Shown one piece after another: positions 27,249 to 36,333 of a stretch of 64,000 nucleotides of DNA (the first letter of the stretch is position 1; the number at the start of each line of letters is the position of its first letter). The stretch is from an uncultured bacterium (GTDB lineage: Bacteria > Verrucomicrobiota > Kiritimatiellia > CAIVKH01). The notes beneath the pieces were generated by a model, which did no database searches, was not told the DNA's origin, and was given only the letters and a program-made list of their open reading frames with translations. The DNA lies in assembly GCA_903906425.1 (NCBI GenBank), contig CAIVKH010000193.1, forward strand, positions 1 to 64,000, in the 5' to 3' direction. The translations under genes were made by a program, and so were the position numbers.

Positions 27249-27327
27249 TTCCAATCATTGGAACTTTGCGTCGGGTATTTTTCCAATGATTGGAAAAGAC
27301 GGCCGCGCCAACTTCCAATGATTGGAA
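27249..27327. repeat. Triple palindrome array, cluster 9
   Basis: Three copies at 27249-27263 (centre C), 27281-27295 (G) and 27313-27327 (G), each 32 bp apart with 17-nt spacers. The only triple in the window. Lies between lemA and the kinase fusion gene. Confidence 0.95.
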
Positions 27328-27414
27328 ATTTTCGCGCGCGGCAGAACCGCGGCACGTGTTGAAATGTTGCGCGCCTCTGACGAGGCGCATATTCTGAACG
27401 ACAAGTTTTTCGTC

Positions 27415-29853
27415 ATGGAATTTCGATTTTCAACCGGTTCGAGTTTTGCGGGCTACACGCTCGACGCGCCGCTGGGCGCGGGCTGCGCGGGCGAAACGTA
27501 TCGCGCGCGCCGGGCCGGGGCGCACGTCAACGTCGCGCTGAAAATCGCGTGGCCCCATCTGGCGGCCGGGCCCGGCTTCGCGTTCGCGATGCAACGGCAA
27601 ATCCGCATTCTTCAAAAAATCCGGGGCGCCCGCCTCGCGATCATCATGGACACCGGCATCAGCAAGGGCCTGCCGTTCATCGCGTCGGAATTCATCACCG
27701 GGCCGGGTGGAATCCCGCTGTCGCTGCGCGATGTCCAGGCTGAAGTTCTCGGCAAGGACCGGCAGCTTGACGAAGACATCGTCTTCAAAATCGGGAAGAG
27801 CCTCGCCGACAAACTGGGCGCGATTCACGCGTTTCGCGACGCGAAGGAATGCCCGGATGGAATCGCGCTCGGCGATCTTCGACCCACGAACGTTCTCTTC
27901 GATGCGGACAAACGAATTCACCTGTGCGATGCGGGATTCGGCGTGCTCGCGCTCGGCGTCGCGCGAGCCGCGGATTGCGCCGCGCCCGCCGTCGAAACGT
28001 GCGGCATCAGCCCGGAGGTACTCGCCGGCGGAAAGCCGACGGTCCGGTCCGATGTCTATTCGTTCGGCGCGCTGCTTTACGAATTGCTCACGGGGCAGAA
28101 ATATTCGGCCGATGCCAAGCCCTGCGCCGAAATCCGTAAAAGCATCCGCCCGGGCTGGGCTGCCGTGCTCAGCCGCTGCCTCGCGAAAAATCCGGACGAG
28201 CGGTTTGCCGACACGGCGTCGCTGAAAACTTTCATCGAGAATGTCGAACAAACGCCGCGACCCACCATCGCCATTTCCGAAGATCGCGTTGTCCCGGCCG
28301 TCGCGGCCACGCAAGAAAAGCAGGCGGTTCCGGCGCCGGTCGCGACGCCAGTGATTCCGCAGTCGCTCACCGCCGATTTGCCGAAGACAACTTCCGTACC
28401 GAAAGAATCGGCCGTGGCTTGGAAATCTCCACCTGCGGTGAGGTCGGCGAAACTCAAGACGGGTGGGCCGAAACTGCCGCCGCCAAAATCTCCGCCGCCG
28501 AAGATTGCCCCGGTGAAAACAGATCTGAAGCCGCCCGTCGCGAAGGCGGCAGAGACCGGCATCGTTGCGGCTCCAGTGACGGCAACCCCTGCAGGGCCGC
28601 CGGTGGCTGCAAAACGGAAATATATTCTGCCGATGATCACGTCCGGCATTCTGATTGTCGCGATCATCGTGCTTCTGGTCATCGCACATTTCTCGAGAAA
28701 AGATAAAGGCCGGACAGCCGCGCAATTTCCCGCGCCCACAGCTGCTGCCGCTCCAGCGCAACGCGTGGCACCGGTGCAAACCATCACGCCGCAGGCGCAG
28801 CCACAAGGATTATCGCCGGTTGCCGATGCCGACTCGGCGGCGCAATCCGCCGCAGCCGCAGCTGCGAAACCCACCCCACCTGAATCGCAAACCGCGCCGC
28901 AGCCCGTCGCGCCACAGGCAGCGGCGAAATCCACTGTCGCAGCTGCGGCTCCAGCGGAAGAAAAACCGTGGAAGGTCGCCGACCTTGGCATCACGATGAA
29001 GTGGATTCCGCCAGGCAAGGCGCTTGTCGGCAGCGAAGCCGAAGAGCGGACCGCCGCAGGAAAATTCATGCCGACAAAAGAGGAGCACGTTCTGACCTAT
29101 GAAGACGTGAAGGAGGAAAACATCGCGGCAGGTTTCTGGCTTGGCGAAACCGAGGTGACCATCGGCCAGTGGAAACAATTCATCGCCGCGAACAAGGGCT
29201 ATAAGACAGCGGTCGAGAAAAAAGGCGGCGCGCTTTCGATCAAGGCCGACGGCTCGCTCGCTGTGACGCCCGGAACGAACTGGCGTTTGCCGATCCCCGG
29301 CGAAAGTCCCGCCGACGATCATCCTGTCACCTGCGTCTCGCCTGCCGACGCCGAGGCGTTCTGCGCGTGGCTCACAAAACGCGAACGCGAGGCCGGCCTG
29401 TTGTCCGAGGTTTTTGCTTTCCGGCTGCCCACCGAACTCGAATGGGACTACGCCTGCCGCGGCGGCGCAACCTCGCGCACCGCGTTCTGGTGGGGCGCCG
29501 ATCCCGCGGGCGGCGAGGGCCGGCTCAACGCGGCCGGCAGCGAGTTCGCGGAGAAATTCTCCGCGACAAAACCGTATTCATTTGCGTGGAACGATTCCTT
29601 CGTCCATGCCTCGCCTGTTGGTTCCTTCGGCGAAAAGGGCCGGAACGGATTCGGCCTTTCCGACATGCTCGGCAACGTCTGGGAATGCGTCACCAAACCG
29701 TTCGTTTCGAAATACACCTATGCCTGGCGCGGCGGCTCCTTCGCCGACGGCCCCGGCATTGTCCGTTGCGCCAGCGCGCGCCACCGCTACACCGAGAGTC
29801 CCTCCTGCACCGCCGGCTTCCGCCTCTGCTTCGCGCGCACCAACGCACAGTGA
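27415..29853 (+). CDS. Hanks-type protein kinase fused to a formylglycine-enzyme (SUMF1)-like domain
   Basis: An 812-residue membrane protein. Residues ~10-270 form a Ser/Thr kinase: glycine loop LGAGCAGETY, VAIK Lys in NVALKIAW, catalytic loop as GDLRPTNVLF (HRD Arg and His not conserved, Asp kept), DAG in place of DFG, and DVYSFGALLYELLTG. An Ala/Pro-rich linker leads to a membrane helix (ILPMITSGILIVAIIVLLVIA) and another low-complexity stretch. The C-terminal ~280 residues are SUMF1/FGE-like: ITMKWIPPG, ETEVTIGQWKQFI, FRLPTELEWDYACRGG, GNVWECV and GFRLCFAR. Such fusions usually act as extracytoplasmic sensors. ATG 27415 has a weak ribosome site. Confidence 0.87.
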   Translation: MEFRFSTGSSFAGYTLDAPLGAGCAGETYRARRAGAHVNVALKIAWPHLAAGPGFAFAMQRQIRILQKIRGARLAIIMDTGISKGLPFIASEFITGPGGIPLSLRDVQAEVLGKDRQLDEDIVFKIGKSLADKLGAIHAFRDAKECPDGIALGDLRPTNVLFDADKRIHLCDAGFGVLALGVARAADCAAPAVETCGISPEVLAGGKPTVRSDVYSFGALLYELLTGQKYSADAKPCAEIRKSIRPGWAAVLSRCLAKNPDERFADTASLKTFIENVEQTPRPTIAISEDRVVPAVAATQEKQAVPAPVATPVIPQSLTADLPKTTSVPKESAVAWKSPPAVRSAKLKTGGPKLPPPKSPPPKIAPVKTDLKPPVAKAAETGIVAAPVTATPAGPPVAAKRKYILPMITSGILIVAIIVLLVIAHFSRKDKGRTAAQFPAPTAAAAPAQRVAPVQTITPQAQPQGLSPVADADSAAQSAAAAAAKPTPPESQTAPQPVAPQAAAKSTVAAAAPAEEKPWKVADLGITMKWIPPGKALVGSEAEERTAAGKFMPTKEEHVLTYEDVKEENIAAGFWLGETEVTIGQWKQFIAANKGYKTAVEKKGGALSIKADGSLAVTPGTNWRLPIPGESPADDHPVTCVSPADAEAFCAWLTKREREAGLLSEVFAFRLPTELEWDYACRGGATSRTAFWWGADPAGGEGRLNAAGSEFAEKFSATKPYSFAWNDSFVHASPVGSFGEKGRNGFGLSDMLGNVWECVTKPFVSKYTYAWRGGSFADGPGIVRCASARHRYTESPSCTAGFRLCFARTNAQ

Positions 29854-29868
29854 TTTCAGATCGGCCGC

Positions 29869-29889
29869 CGCCCGCTGAATCGCCGGGCG
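29869..29889. other. Small hairpin between convergent genes
   Basis: CGCCCG (29869-29874) pairs with CGGGCG (29884-29889) in the 46-nt gap between the convergent kinase-fusion and GH36 genes. There is no T-run, so any terminator role is weakly supported. Confidence 0.3.
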
Positions 29890-29899
29890 AATCGGGAAC

Positions 29900-32356
29900 T
29901 CACGGTTTCTTTTTGTAGGTGATGATCACCGCGGCCGGATGCGACGGGATCGCGAGGACGAGGCCGCCGTCCATGAGTTCACGGCCGGATTTCTCGGTCG
30001 TGGCGGCGATGTCGGGATTCGTGAGCGCGTAGGTCGTGTCCGGTTCGAGGCCGCGCAAGCGGAGGCGCGCAGATTCGTAGAGGCTGTGTTCGCGGCGGAA
30101 GATCTGGATCATGCCGTCGCCGGTTTCTGGACGATCAAATTGCCACGCGATCCAAGCGTCGTCCGCGATGCTGTAGCTCATCAGCGGATAATAATCGCCG
30201 AGCATGAACGGAATGATTTTGCGCGCCTCGTCGTAGCAGCGTTTCGTCGCGGCGTCGTGGCCGGCGAATCCGGTGCACGGCATCAGATAGCTGCGCTCGC
30301 TGTACGCATCGGAAAATGTGCAGCCCGAACCGTAGTACGGAATCCACGACGAAATTCCGTACGTGTGTCCCTGGTTCGGCATTGTCGCACCGTGGCCGAA
30401 TTGAAAATCGCTCCGCAGCAGCGGCACCGCCCGACGCAGCGTTTCGAGATCGTTGCGGCGTCCGCCGGAAGAACACGAGTCAATCCGCAGTTTCGGATTC
30501 CGTTTCAGCAGCTCGTCCCAGAAGGCGAGATAGCCGGAGACGTGTTTGTTTTCGGTGATGCCGCGACGGTCGGGCGCGTCGTTGCCGCGCCAGTTGCCGA
30601 GCGGGTCCATGTTGAAATCCTGCCGATACCAGTCGAGGCCCTCGCGCTTGATGAACGCGTCAATGTGATCGGTCAGCCATTTCCGCGCGTCGTCGTTTCC
30701 GAGGTTCAGCAAGTTGCCGCCGATGATCCAGTCAGGGTGATTCTTCGCGAGCCAGCTGTTCCCATCGCCAACGCGCTCCGGCTCGAACCACACGATGAAC
30801 TTCTTGTCCTGTTTGTGGACGAAGTCGGCGAACGGACCAAATCCATTCGGATAGCGGTTCGTGTCAATTTCCCACGTGCCGGTTTGCGGCCACTGCGTGC
30901 ATGCGTACCAGCCGGCATCGCGCCAGCAGAGATCCCACGGAATTTTCGCGTCGAGAAATTCCTGCACCGTGTCGAACATGTCCTTTTCGCCGCCATGCTC
31001 GAAGGTGCGATAGCATTGCATTTGCAGCATCGGCTTCGGAAGTTCGCCGCCCACGCGCGGCACGTTGTGCGCGATCATCCAGCGACGCCACAAATTTTGC
31101 GAGCGCGCCACATCCGCGCCCTGCCAGAAAAAAAGTGCGATCAACGGCGTACGGATTTCTTCGCCGGGCTTCAGATAAAAATGTGTCTGCTCCTGCCCCG
31201 CGCGAATCCGCAACGCATTCTTGTCATCGCGCTCGAACGACGCGGCCCACTGGCCGGGCCAGCCGACGGCGAGAATCAAACCGCCGTCCGGCGTCTTCAA
31301 ATTGAAATACGGCCAGCCGCGCTCGCCGTTCGTCGGGCGTCCGCCCACCGGCGAAAATCGTTGGCTCGTGCGCGGGCGAAGATCGAACTGCACCGGCTCG
31401 TAACTTTCCGGCGCGCACCAGTCGCCCTTGTTGCCGCGCAAAAGAAATTCGCCGGCATCGTCTCGCGTAAGCTGCGTGTCAAGCGCCTCGATGTTTTCCA
31501 CGATCGGCGAATTCGTCGCGCCGGTGTTCTTGAAATACAGAGTCCATTCGACCACCGGAAAATCGCGATACTCGACGCCGACGCAGTGGATCGCCAGTCC
31601 GCTTTTCGGATCAGAATACGTCAGCGTCCGCTCGACGCGCTGCGAATCAAGTTCGCGCGATTCGCGTTTCAGCTTCCACGAGCCGAGAAAATCCGACGAT
31701 GGTTTGCCGTCATAATTGAATGAGAAGAACGGCTCCGGTCCGATCGGTTTCTTCTGCGCGGTCACAATCGGCATGTCGCCAAGCCAGAGAATATTCCCGC
31801 CGGCCAATTCGACTTTCGCGTCGGCCCAATCGGATTGATCCCATCCGATCCCATCGCCCGCGTCGCCAATTTCCAGCGTGAATTCCGTCGCACCGCCGAG
31901 ATCAACCGGCACCGGTACGGCCGGCGAATCCACGCGCTGCACGCCGGACTTGAAAAGCTCCTTGCCGCCAGCAGTCACCGAAAAAACGACACTTCCTTTT
32001 CCGCGCCGCGTGTCGTCGTTGCTGTCGAGGCCGGCAATTGCGGAGAAAGTTTTCCCCGGAGCGGGCAGCCGCACGATGATTCTGCTGACGGCGTGGCAAT
32101 ACAGACCGCGCGTGAATTCTCGGCCCGCGACATTCAGCGGCGAGCCGCCGCGCGTATTCAGCGTGACCGGATCGTGGTTCGCCAGCACATGCAAACCGCT
32201 CTGCGCGTCATTCGTTTTTTCCGCGCCGTCGAATTTTGCCGCCGCCCATCGCCGCGCCTCCGCGAGTTCGCCCGACGTCGGCACAACGGCCATCGCGAAT
32301 TGAATCGCCGAAGCTGACATCACCGCCGCCACGCCGAACCGGAATCGACTTCTCAC
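29900..32356 (-). CDS. GH36-type alpha-galactosidase with NPCBM module
   Basis: An 818-residue exported enzyme. I choose GTG 32356, with GGGAGG eight bases upstream and a signal peptide following (VRSRFRFGVAAVMSASA...AMA). Residues ~40-190 form an NPCBM module (GREFTRGLYCHAVS; FTLEIGDAGDGIGWDQ). A beta-sandwich and a (beta/alpha)8 barrel follow. Clan-D/GH36 residues are visible: KFIVWFEPERV, nucleophile Asp in LDWYRQDFNMDP, and acid/base Asp in LRIDSCSSGGRRND. Predicted to release alpha-galactose or a related sugar outside the cytoplasm. Convergent with the kinase fusion gene. Confidence 0.88.
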   Translation of the reverse strand: MRSRFRFGVAAVMSASAIQFAMAVVPTSGELAEARRWAAAKFDGAEKTNDAQSGLHVLANHDPVTLNTRGGSPLNVAGREFTRGLYCHAVSRIIVRLPAPGKTFSAIAGLDSNDDTRRGKGSVVFSVTAGGKELFKSGVQRVDSPAVPVPVDLGGATEFTLEIGDAGDGIGWDQSDWADAKVELAGGNILWLGDMPIVTAQKKPIGPEPFFSFNYDGKPSSDFLGSWKLKRESRELDSQRVERTLTYSDPKSGLAIHCVGVEYRDFPVVEWTLYFKNTGATNSPIVENIEALDTQLTRDDAGEFLLRGNKGDWCAPESYEPVQFDLRPRTSQRFSPVGGRPTNGERGWPYFNLKTPDGGLILAVGWPGQWAASFERDDKNALRIRAGQEQTHFYLKPGEEIRTPLIALFFWQGADVARSQNLWRRWMIAHNVPRVGGELPKPMLQMQCYRTFEHGGEKDMFDTVQEFLDAKIPWDLCWRDAGWYACTQWPQTGTWEIDTNRYPNGFGPFADFVHKQDKKFIVWFEPERVGDGNSWLAKNHPDWIIGGNLLNLGNDDARKWLTDHIDAFIKREGLDWYRQDFNMDPLGNWRGNDAPDRRGITENKHVSGYLAFWDELLKRNPKLRIDSCSSGGRRNDLETLRRAVPLLRSDFQFGHGATMPNQGHTYGISSWIPYYGSGCTFSDAYSERSYLMPCTGFAGHDAATKRCYDEARKIIPFMLGDYYPLMSYSIADDAWIAWQFDRPETGDGMIQIFRREHSLYESARLRLRGLEPDTTYALTNPDIAATTEKSGRELMDGGLVLAIPSHPAAVIITYKKKP

Positions 32357-32390
32357 GCACGCATCCTCCCGTTTGTTCGCAAAGCATGTT

Positions 32391-32437
32391 TTCCAATCAT
32401 TGGAAGTTATCGCGGCGCAAATTTCCAATCATTGGAG
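32391..32437. repeat. Paired palindrome, cluster 10
   Basis: TTCCAATCATTGGAA at 32391-32405 and TTCCAATCATTGGAG at 32423-32437, 17-nt spacer. The pair ends one base from the helicase stop codon and lies 34 bases upstream of the GH36 start. Confidence 0.95.
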
Positions 32438-32438
32438 G

Positions 32439-35400
32439 TTACAATGACAGCAGGCTGCGGACGTCTTCCCACGTCAGATGCTCGACGGCCATTTCTTCGC
32501 GGGCGAGTGCGGCGTCAATCACGGCGCGCTTGCGCTGCTGGAGTTCGAGGACTTTTTCCTCGACGGTTTCGCGGGTGATGAGCTTGATGGCATAGACGGT
32601 TTTTTCCTGGCCGATGCGGTGCGCGCGGTCGGTGGCCTGATCCTCGACTGCCGGATTCCACCACGGGTCGAAGTGAATCACCATGTCCGCGCCGGTCAGG
32701 TTCAGTCCTGTGCCGCCGGCTTTCAGGCTGATCAGGAAGGCCGGGTACGTTGAGTCGCGATTGAACTTCGTGACCTCGCCAATGCGGTCCTTGGTGCTGC
32801 CGTCGAGATAGCAGTACGGGATCTTTTCCTGGTCGAGTTCGGTCCGCAGGATGGTGAGCATCGAGACGAACTGGCTGAAAACCAGCACGCGGTGGCCGCC
32901 GTCCATCGCCTCTTCGAGCAGCTCGTGAAACAGGTCGAGCTTCGCCGACGGCTCGCTGGATTTGAAATCTTTCATCCGCAGCAGGTCGAGATGGCAGCAG
33001 ACCTGGCGCAGCTTGGTCAGCGTCTTGAGCACGGCGAACCGCGAGCGCGCGAAACCGTCCTTGCCCACGATGCTGGTAACTTCCTGCTGGGCCTGTTCGA
33101 GGAGCTTCGCATAGACGTTACGCTGGTCGCGCGTCATCGTGCAGTAAGCGATGCGCTCGAGCCGCGGCGGCAGTTCGGTCGCGACTTCGCGTTTGAGGCG
33201 GCGCATCAGGAACGGATGGATTTTTTTCCGCAGCCGCGATTGCGCCGCCGAGCCTTCGCGGCCCGCGTTCGAAATCGGAACTTCGTACGACGTGCGGAAG
33301 CGCTCGTAACCGCCGAGATAACCGGGCATCAGAAAGTCCATGATCGACCACAAATCCGCGACGCCGTTTTCAATCGGCGTGCCGGTCAGCACGAGCCGGT
33401 GATGCGCATCAATCATCTTTGCCGCCTTCGCATTTTGCGTGGAGCGGTTCTTGATGTGCTGCGCCTCGTCGAGCACCGCGACGGCAAAATCGTATTGCCG
33501 GTATTGTTCGATGTCGCGGCGCAAAAGCGCGTACGAGGTGATGACCAGATCGGCCTTCGGAACGCCGTCCCAAACCTTGTGCCGCTCCGCGCCGGAAACC
33601 ACGAGAACCTTCAGCCCCGGCGTGAACCGCGAAGATTCCATCGCCCAGTTTTCGATGAGGCTGGTCGGACAAACCACCAGCGAGGGCAGATTCGCGCTGC
33701 CTTTTTTCAGCCGCGCGAGCTGGATCCACGCGAGCGCCTGGATCGTTTTGCCGAGGCCCATGTCGTCGGCCAGAATTCCGCTGAAGCCACCGCCCTCGAG
33801 GAATCGCAGCCAGCGAACGCCGTCCTTCTGATAACCGCGCATAATCCGTTCAAGGTCATCCGGGAATTGCACCGGCATGAACTCCACCGCGCGGTTCTGC
33901 CGCTGCGCGATGGCCTCGACGGTTTCGTCAGCCTCGACGTGAACTCCATGGAGCGATCGCAGCAGCGCCATCAAATAGCCCGCATTCTCCTCGCCGATCT
34001 TCCACGTCTTTTCCGTCTCGTCCTCGCTCTCCGAGATCAGGTCGGTCACTGCCGTCATCGTCTCGCGATCCAGCAGCAGCGTCTTTCCGTTGCGTTCGAG
34101 GTGCGACGAACCCGCACGCAGCGCCGCGTCAATTTCCTCCAGCGAAACGGATCCGCCCTCGCCATCCGCGCAGTTGAATGAAATCTCGAACCATCCCGCG
34201 CCTGCCGACGTGACCTTCACCTCGGGCTCCAGCCATCGCGCACCCTTGCTGACCGCCTCCAGCTCGCCGGCGAACTCAACATCAATGCCGTCGGCCTTGA
34301 TCGCCGGGACGATTCGCCCCAGGAAATCCATCACGTCGCGGGCCCCATCAATCGTGTTGAGCCGGTCGCCGGTCTCGCCGGTCAGCCCGTGTTTTGCGAG
34401 ATGCGCGAGTCCAAACTGCTCGGCCTTTTCGTTGCGCGTGAGATAGCGCCGCGGCGAGGTCGGATCGGGTGCCGTGAAATTTTCATCCGGCAGGCCGCGA
34501 CCTGCGGCGGCAAGGTCCGCACCATAGACCGCGTACAACGTTGAGACGAGCTGATCGGGCGAACCGCGCAGAACGAGCTTGAAGGAAGGCTCGCCCGGCG
34601 TGAACTCGAGATCGCCAATACCAGCCTTCGATTCGATGAGCATCGTCTGTTCGAGCACCGGAAGATCGCGGCGCAGAAACGCGGGAACGGAGGTGCGCGG
34701 AATCCTCATCTGCCCGCGATACGCATCCTGAAACGCGGGCGGCAGGACCTGTTCGAGTTGCGAAAATGTGTCGTCCGCAAATATCCACGCGATCCGCCGC
34801 GTCGCGATCATCAGCGGATTTCGGACGCCTTCGATTTCATGCTCGATGACGATTTCGCCGGAGTCTGAGAGCGAGACGCGGATCAGCGGCATGGTTTTCT
34901 TGTCGCTGACGCGGACCTTTTCCCTACCTTCGCCGACAAATATTTCGCCGGGAGCGAGCGTCGTCAGCAAATGCAAAAAGCCCTCCAGCGGCATCGTCAT
35001 CCGCCCGGGCAGCGGGCCGCGCATGATGTCTTCCATGAGATAGAGCAGCATTTCATCGCGCGGCGACCACGCGAACCACGGATGCGTGCCGATACGGTCA
35101 ATGCGATCGCGGCCGCGCGGCGCGATGACGTGGGCGGAGAGCGTCACGTTCCCCTGCCCCACCGTCTCACGCCAGTCCTGCGAAATCCAAAGCTGCAACT
35201 GCGCAGGAATCGCCATCGCGTGCTTCTGCGGAATGCGGCGAACATAACCCGCCGCCGGTCCGGTCATCTTTTCGCGCTCGCGCCGTTTCGCGATGCGCTG
35301 TTCGCGGTCGTGCTGCGGATCGGAAATCTCATCGGCATACGCGAGGCCGGCGGCGACGACGTGCGCGCAAATCAGCCCGCGGTCGCGGGCGTCGCGGCAC

Positions 35401-35603
35401 GGGCAGGCGGTGTCAACGGTTCCATCCCGCAGCGGGCGGAACCGTGTCTCGATGGTCCGCTCGCCGTACGCAATTTCGGCGGTGATCCAGTCGCCGTCGG
35501 CCGCGATCTTTTTCGCCGCGTTCTGCTCGAAGAGGCGCAGGCCGTCGCGAAACTGCATTGGGCCGGCCCATCGCTGGACCTGATCACGTGTGAAATAAAG
35601 CAT
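32439..35603 (-). CDS. SNF2-family helicase with SWIM zinc finger
   Basis: A 1054-residue DNA-dependent ATPase. An N-terminal SWIM motif (CPCRDARDRGLICAH; CxC...CxH) is followed by a ~500-residue bacterial SNF2-associated region. The two RecA lobes carry Walker A ADDMGLGKTIQAL, DEAQ box VLDEAQHIKN, motif III LTGTPIENG, motif V LKAGGTGLNLTGAD and motif VI DRAHRIGQ. It is likely a chromatin/DNA-remodelling translocase of the HepA/RapA type rather than an unwinding helicase. Start at MLYFTRDQVQ, with a weak ribosome site. A VapBC-like pair lies directly upstream on the same strand. Confidence 0.93.
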   Translation of the reverse strand: MLYFTRDQVQRWAGPMQFRDGLRLFEQNAAKKIAADGDWITAEIAYGERTIETRFRPLRDGTVDTACPCRDARDRGLICAHVVAAGLAYADEISDPQHDREQRIAKRREREKMTGPAAGYVRRIPQKHAMAIPAQLQLWISQDWRETVGQGNVTLSAHVIAPRGRDRIDRIGTHPWFAWSPRDEMLLYLMEDIMRGPLPGRMTMPLEGFLHLLTTLAPGEIFVGEGREKVRVSDKKTMPLIRVSLSDSGEIVIEHEIEGVRNPLMIATRRIAWIFADDTFSQLEQVLPPAFQDAYRGQMRIPRTSVPAFLRRDLPVLEQTMLIESKAGIGDLEFTPGEPSFKLVLRGSPDQLVSTLYAVYGADLAAAGRGLPDENFTAPDPTSPRRYLTRNEKAEQFGLAHLAKHGLTGETGDRLNTIDGARDVMDFLGRIVPAIKADGIDVEFAGELEAVSKGARWLEPEVKVTSAGAGWFEISFNCADGEGGSVSLEEIDAALRAGSSHLERNGKTLLLDRETMTAVTDLISESEDETEKTWKIGEENAGYLMALLRSLHGVHVEADETVEAIAQRQNRAVEFMPVQFPDDLERIMRGYQKDGVRWLRFLEGGGFSGILADDMGLGKTIQALAWIQLARLKKGSANLPSLVVCPTSLIENWAMESSRFTPGLKVLVVSGAERHKVWDGVPKADLVITSYALLRRDIEQYRQYDFAVAVLDEAQHIKNRSTQNAKAAKMIDAHHRLVLTGTPIENGVADLWSIMDFLMPGYLGGYERFRTSYEVPISNAGREGSAAQSRLRKKIHPFLMRRLKREVATELPPRLERIAYCTMTRDQRNVYAKLLEQAQQEVTSIVGKDGFARSRFAVLKTLTKLRQVCCHLDLLRMKDFKSSEPSAKLDLFHELLEEAMDGGHRVLVFSQFVSMLTILRTELDQEKIPYCYLDGSTKDRIGEVTKFNRDSTYPAFLISLKAGGTGLNLTGADMVIHFDPWWNPAVEDQATDRAHRIGQEKTVYAIKLITRETVEEKVLELQQRKRAVIDAALAREEMAVEHLTWEDVRSLLSL

Positions 35604-35637
35604 GGCAGAAAACTGGGGAGAAATGCCCGGACTCAAA

Positions 35638-36078
35638 TCAAGAGATTAGCTCGATTGCATTTTGATTTTTGTCGTTCGTCGGAAGAAGTGATGTGATGCC
35701 TTTGTCCATTGTCGCAAGCCGTCCCCCTGATTGAATAGCCAGCGACAGAAGATACGCGTCATTGACTTGGTTATGGCCGCCCAGCATGTGCGTCGGCACG
35801 TGTTGCAACGCGGCAAGGGGAAAATGGTCCGGCCAGAAAACGTGGCGCGGAAGGCCTGTCAACCGCTTGAGAAGCTCCACCGCTTCGTGTGGCGTCACGG
35901 CATCAGCTATGATCTTTGGATTCGAGGAAAATCTGACAAAGGCACATTCGGTCAGCGGACATGTCGCCCACCCGTTGCGGCTCTTAATGGCAAACCATTC
36001 ATGAATTTTCGCATGATGAATATGATTGGGCCATGCGAGCGCAATGAGCACGTTTGCATCCAGTAGATATGGTTTCAC
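35638..36078 (-). CDS. vapC: VapC-like PIN domain toxin
   Basis: A 146-residue PIN-domain protein. Acidic metal ligands of the RNase site are in place: LLDANVLIAL (Asp), TECAFVRF (Glu), NDAYLLSLAI (Asp) and RLATMDKGI (Asp). Toxins of this type cleave tRNA or rRNA. The start overlaps the stop of the upstream RHH-like gene by four bases (ATGA), the usual coupling for a VapBC pair, so a toxin-antitoxin module is likely. Confidence 0.88.
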   Translation of the reverse strand: MKPYLLDANVLIALAWPNHIHHAKIHEWFAIKSRNGWATCPLTECAFVRFSSNPKIIADAVTPHEAVELLKRLTGLPRHVFWPDHFPLAALQHVPTHMLGGHNQVNDAYLLSLAIQSGGRLATMDKGITSLLPTNDKNQNAIELIS

Positions 36079-36302
36079 GTCTCATCCTCGCTTCGCCGAA
36101 CATCGTCAGGAGTGATGGGCTTTGCGTTGGGCGAGACGCGAAATACGGGAAAACCCCTTGGCGTCCGTGCAACGCGCCGTTCCGACGCCAGCCCCCGCCT
36201 TGCCAGCTCGGAGATCATTTCGCCAACAGATACATCGCGGTTTTCCGCCATGGATCTGGCAACCCGCAGAATCTCGTCATCGAGTGTCAATGTCGTTCTC
36301 AT
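36075..36302 (-). CDS. vapB: VapB-like ribbon-helix-helix antitoxin
   Basis: A 75-residue small protein. Its N-terminus MRTTLTLDDEILRVARSMA looks like a ribbon-helix-helix beginning (beta-strand then helix), with a second helix SVGEMISELARRGL. The tail is basic and Pro-rich, ending in acidic residues, as in antitoxins that thread into the PIN groove. Translationally coupled to the PIN gene downstream. It would bind and neutralise VapC and repress its own promoter, which I infer from the family. Confidence 0.83.
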   Translation of the reverse strand: MRTTLTLDDEILRVARSMAENRDVSVGEMISELARRGLASERRVARTPRGFPVFRVSPNAKPITPDDVRRSEDET

Positions 36303-36333
36303 GCAGTTACCGTGACATCACATCATCACGATG

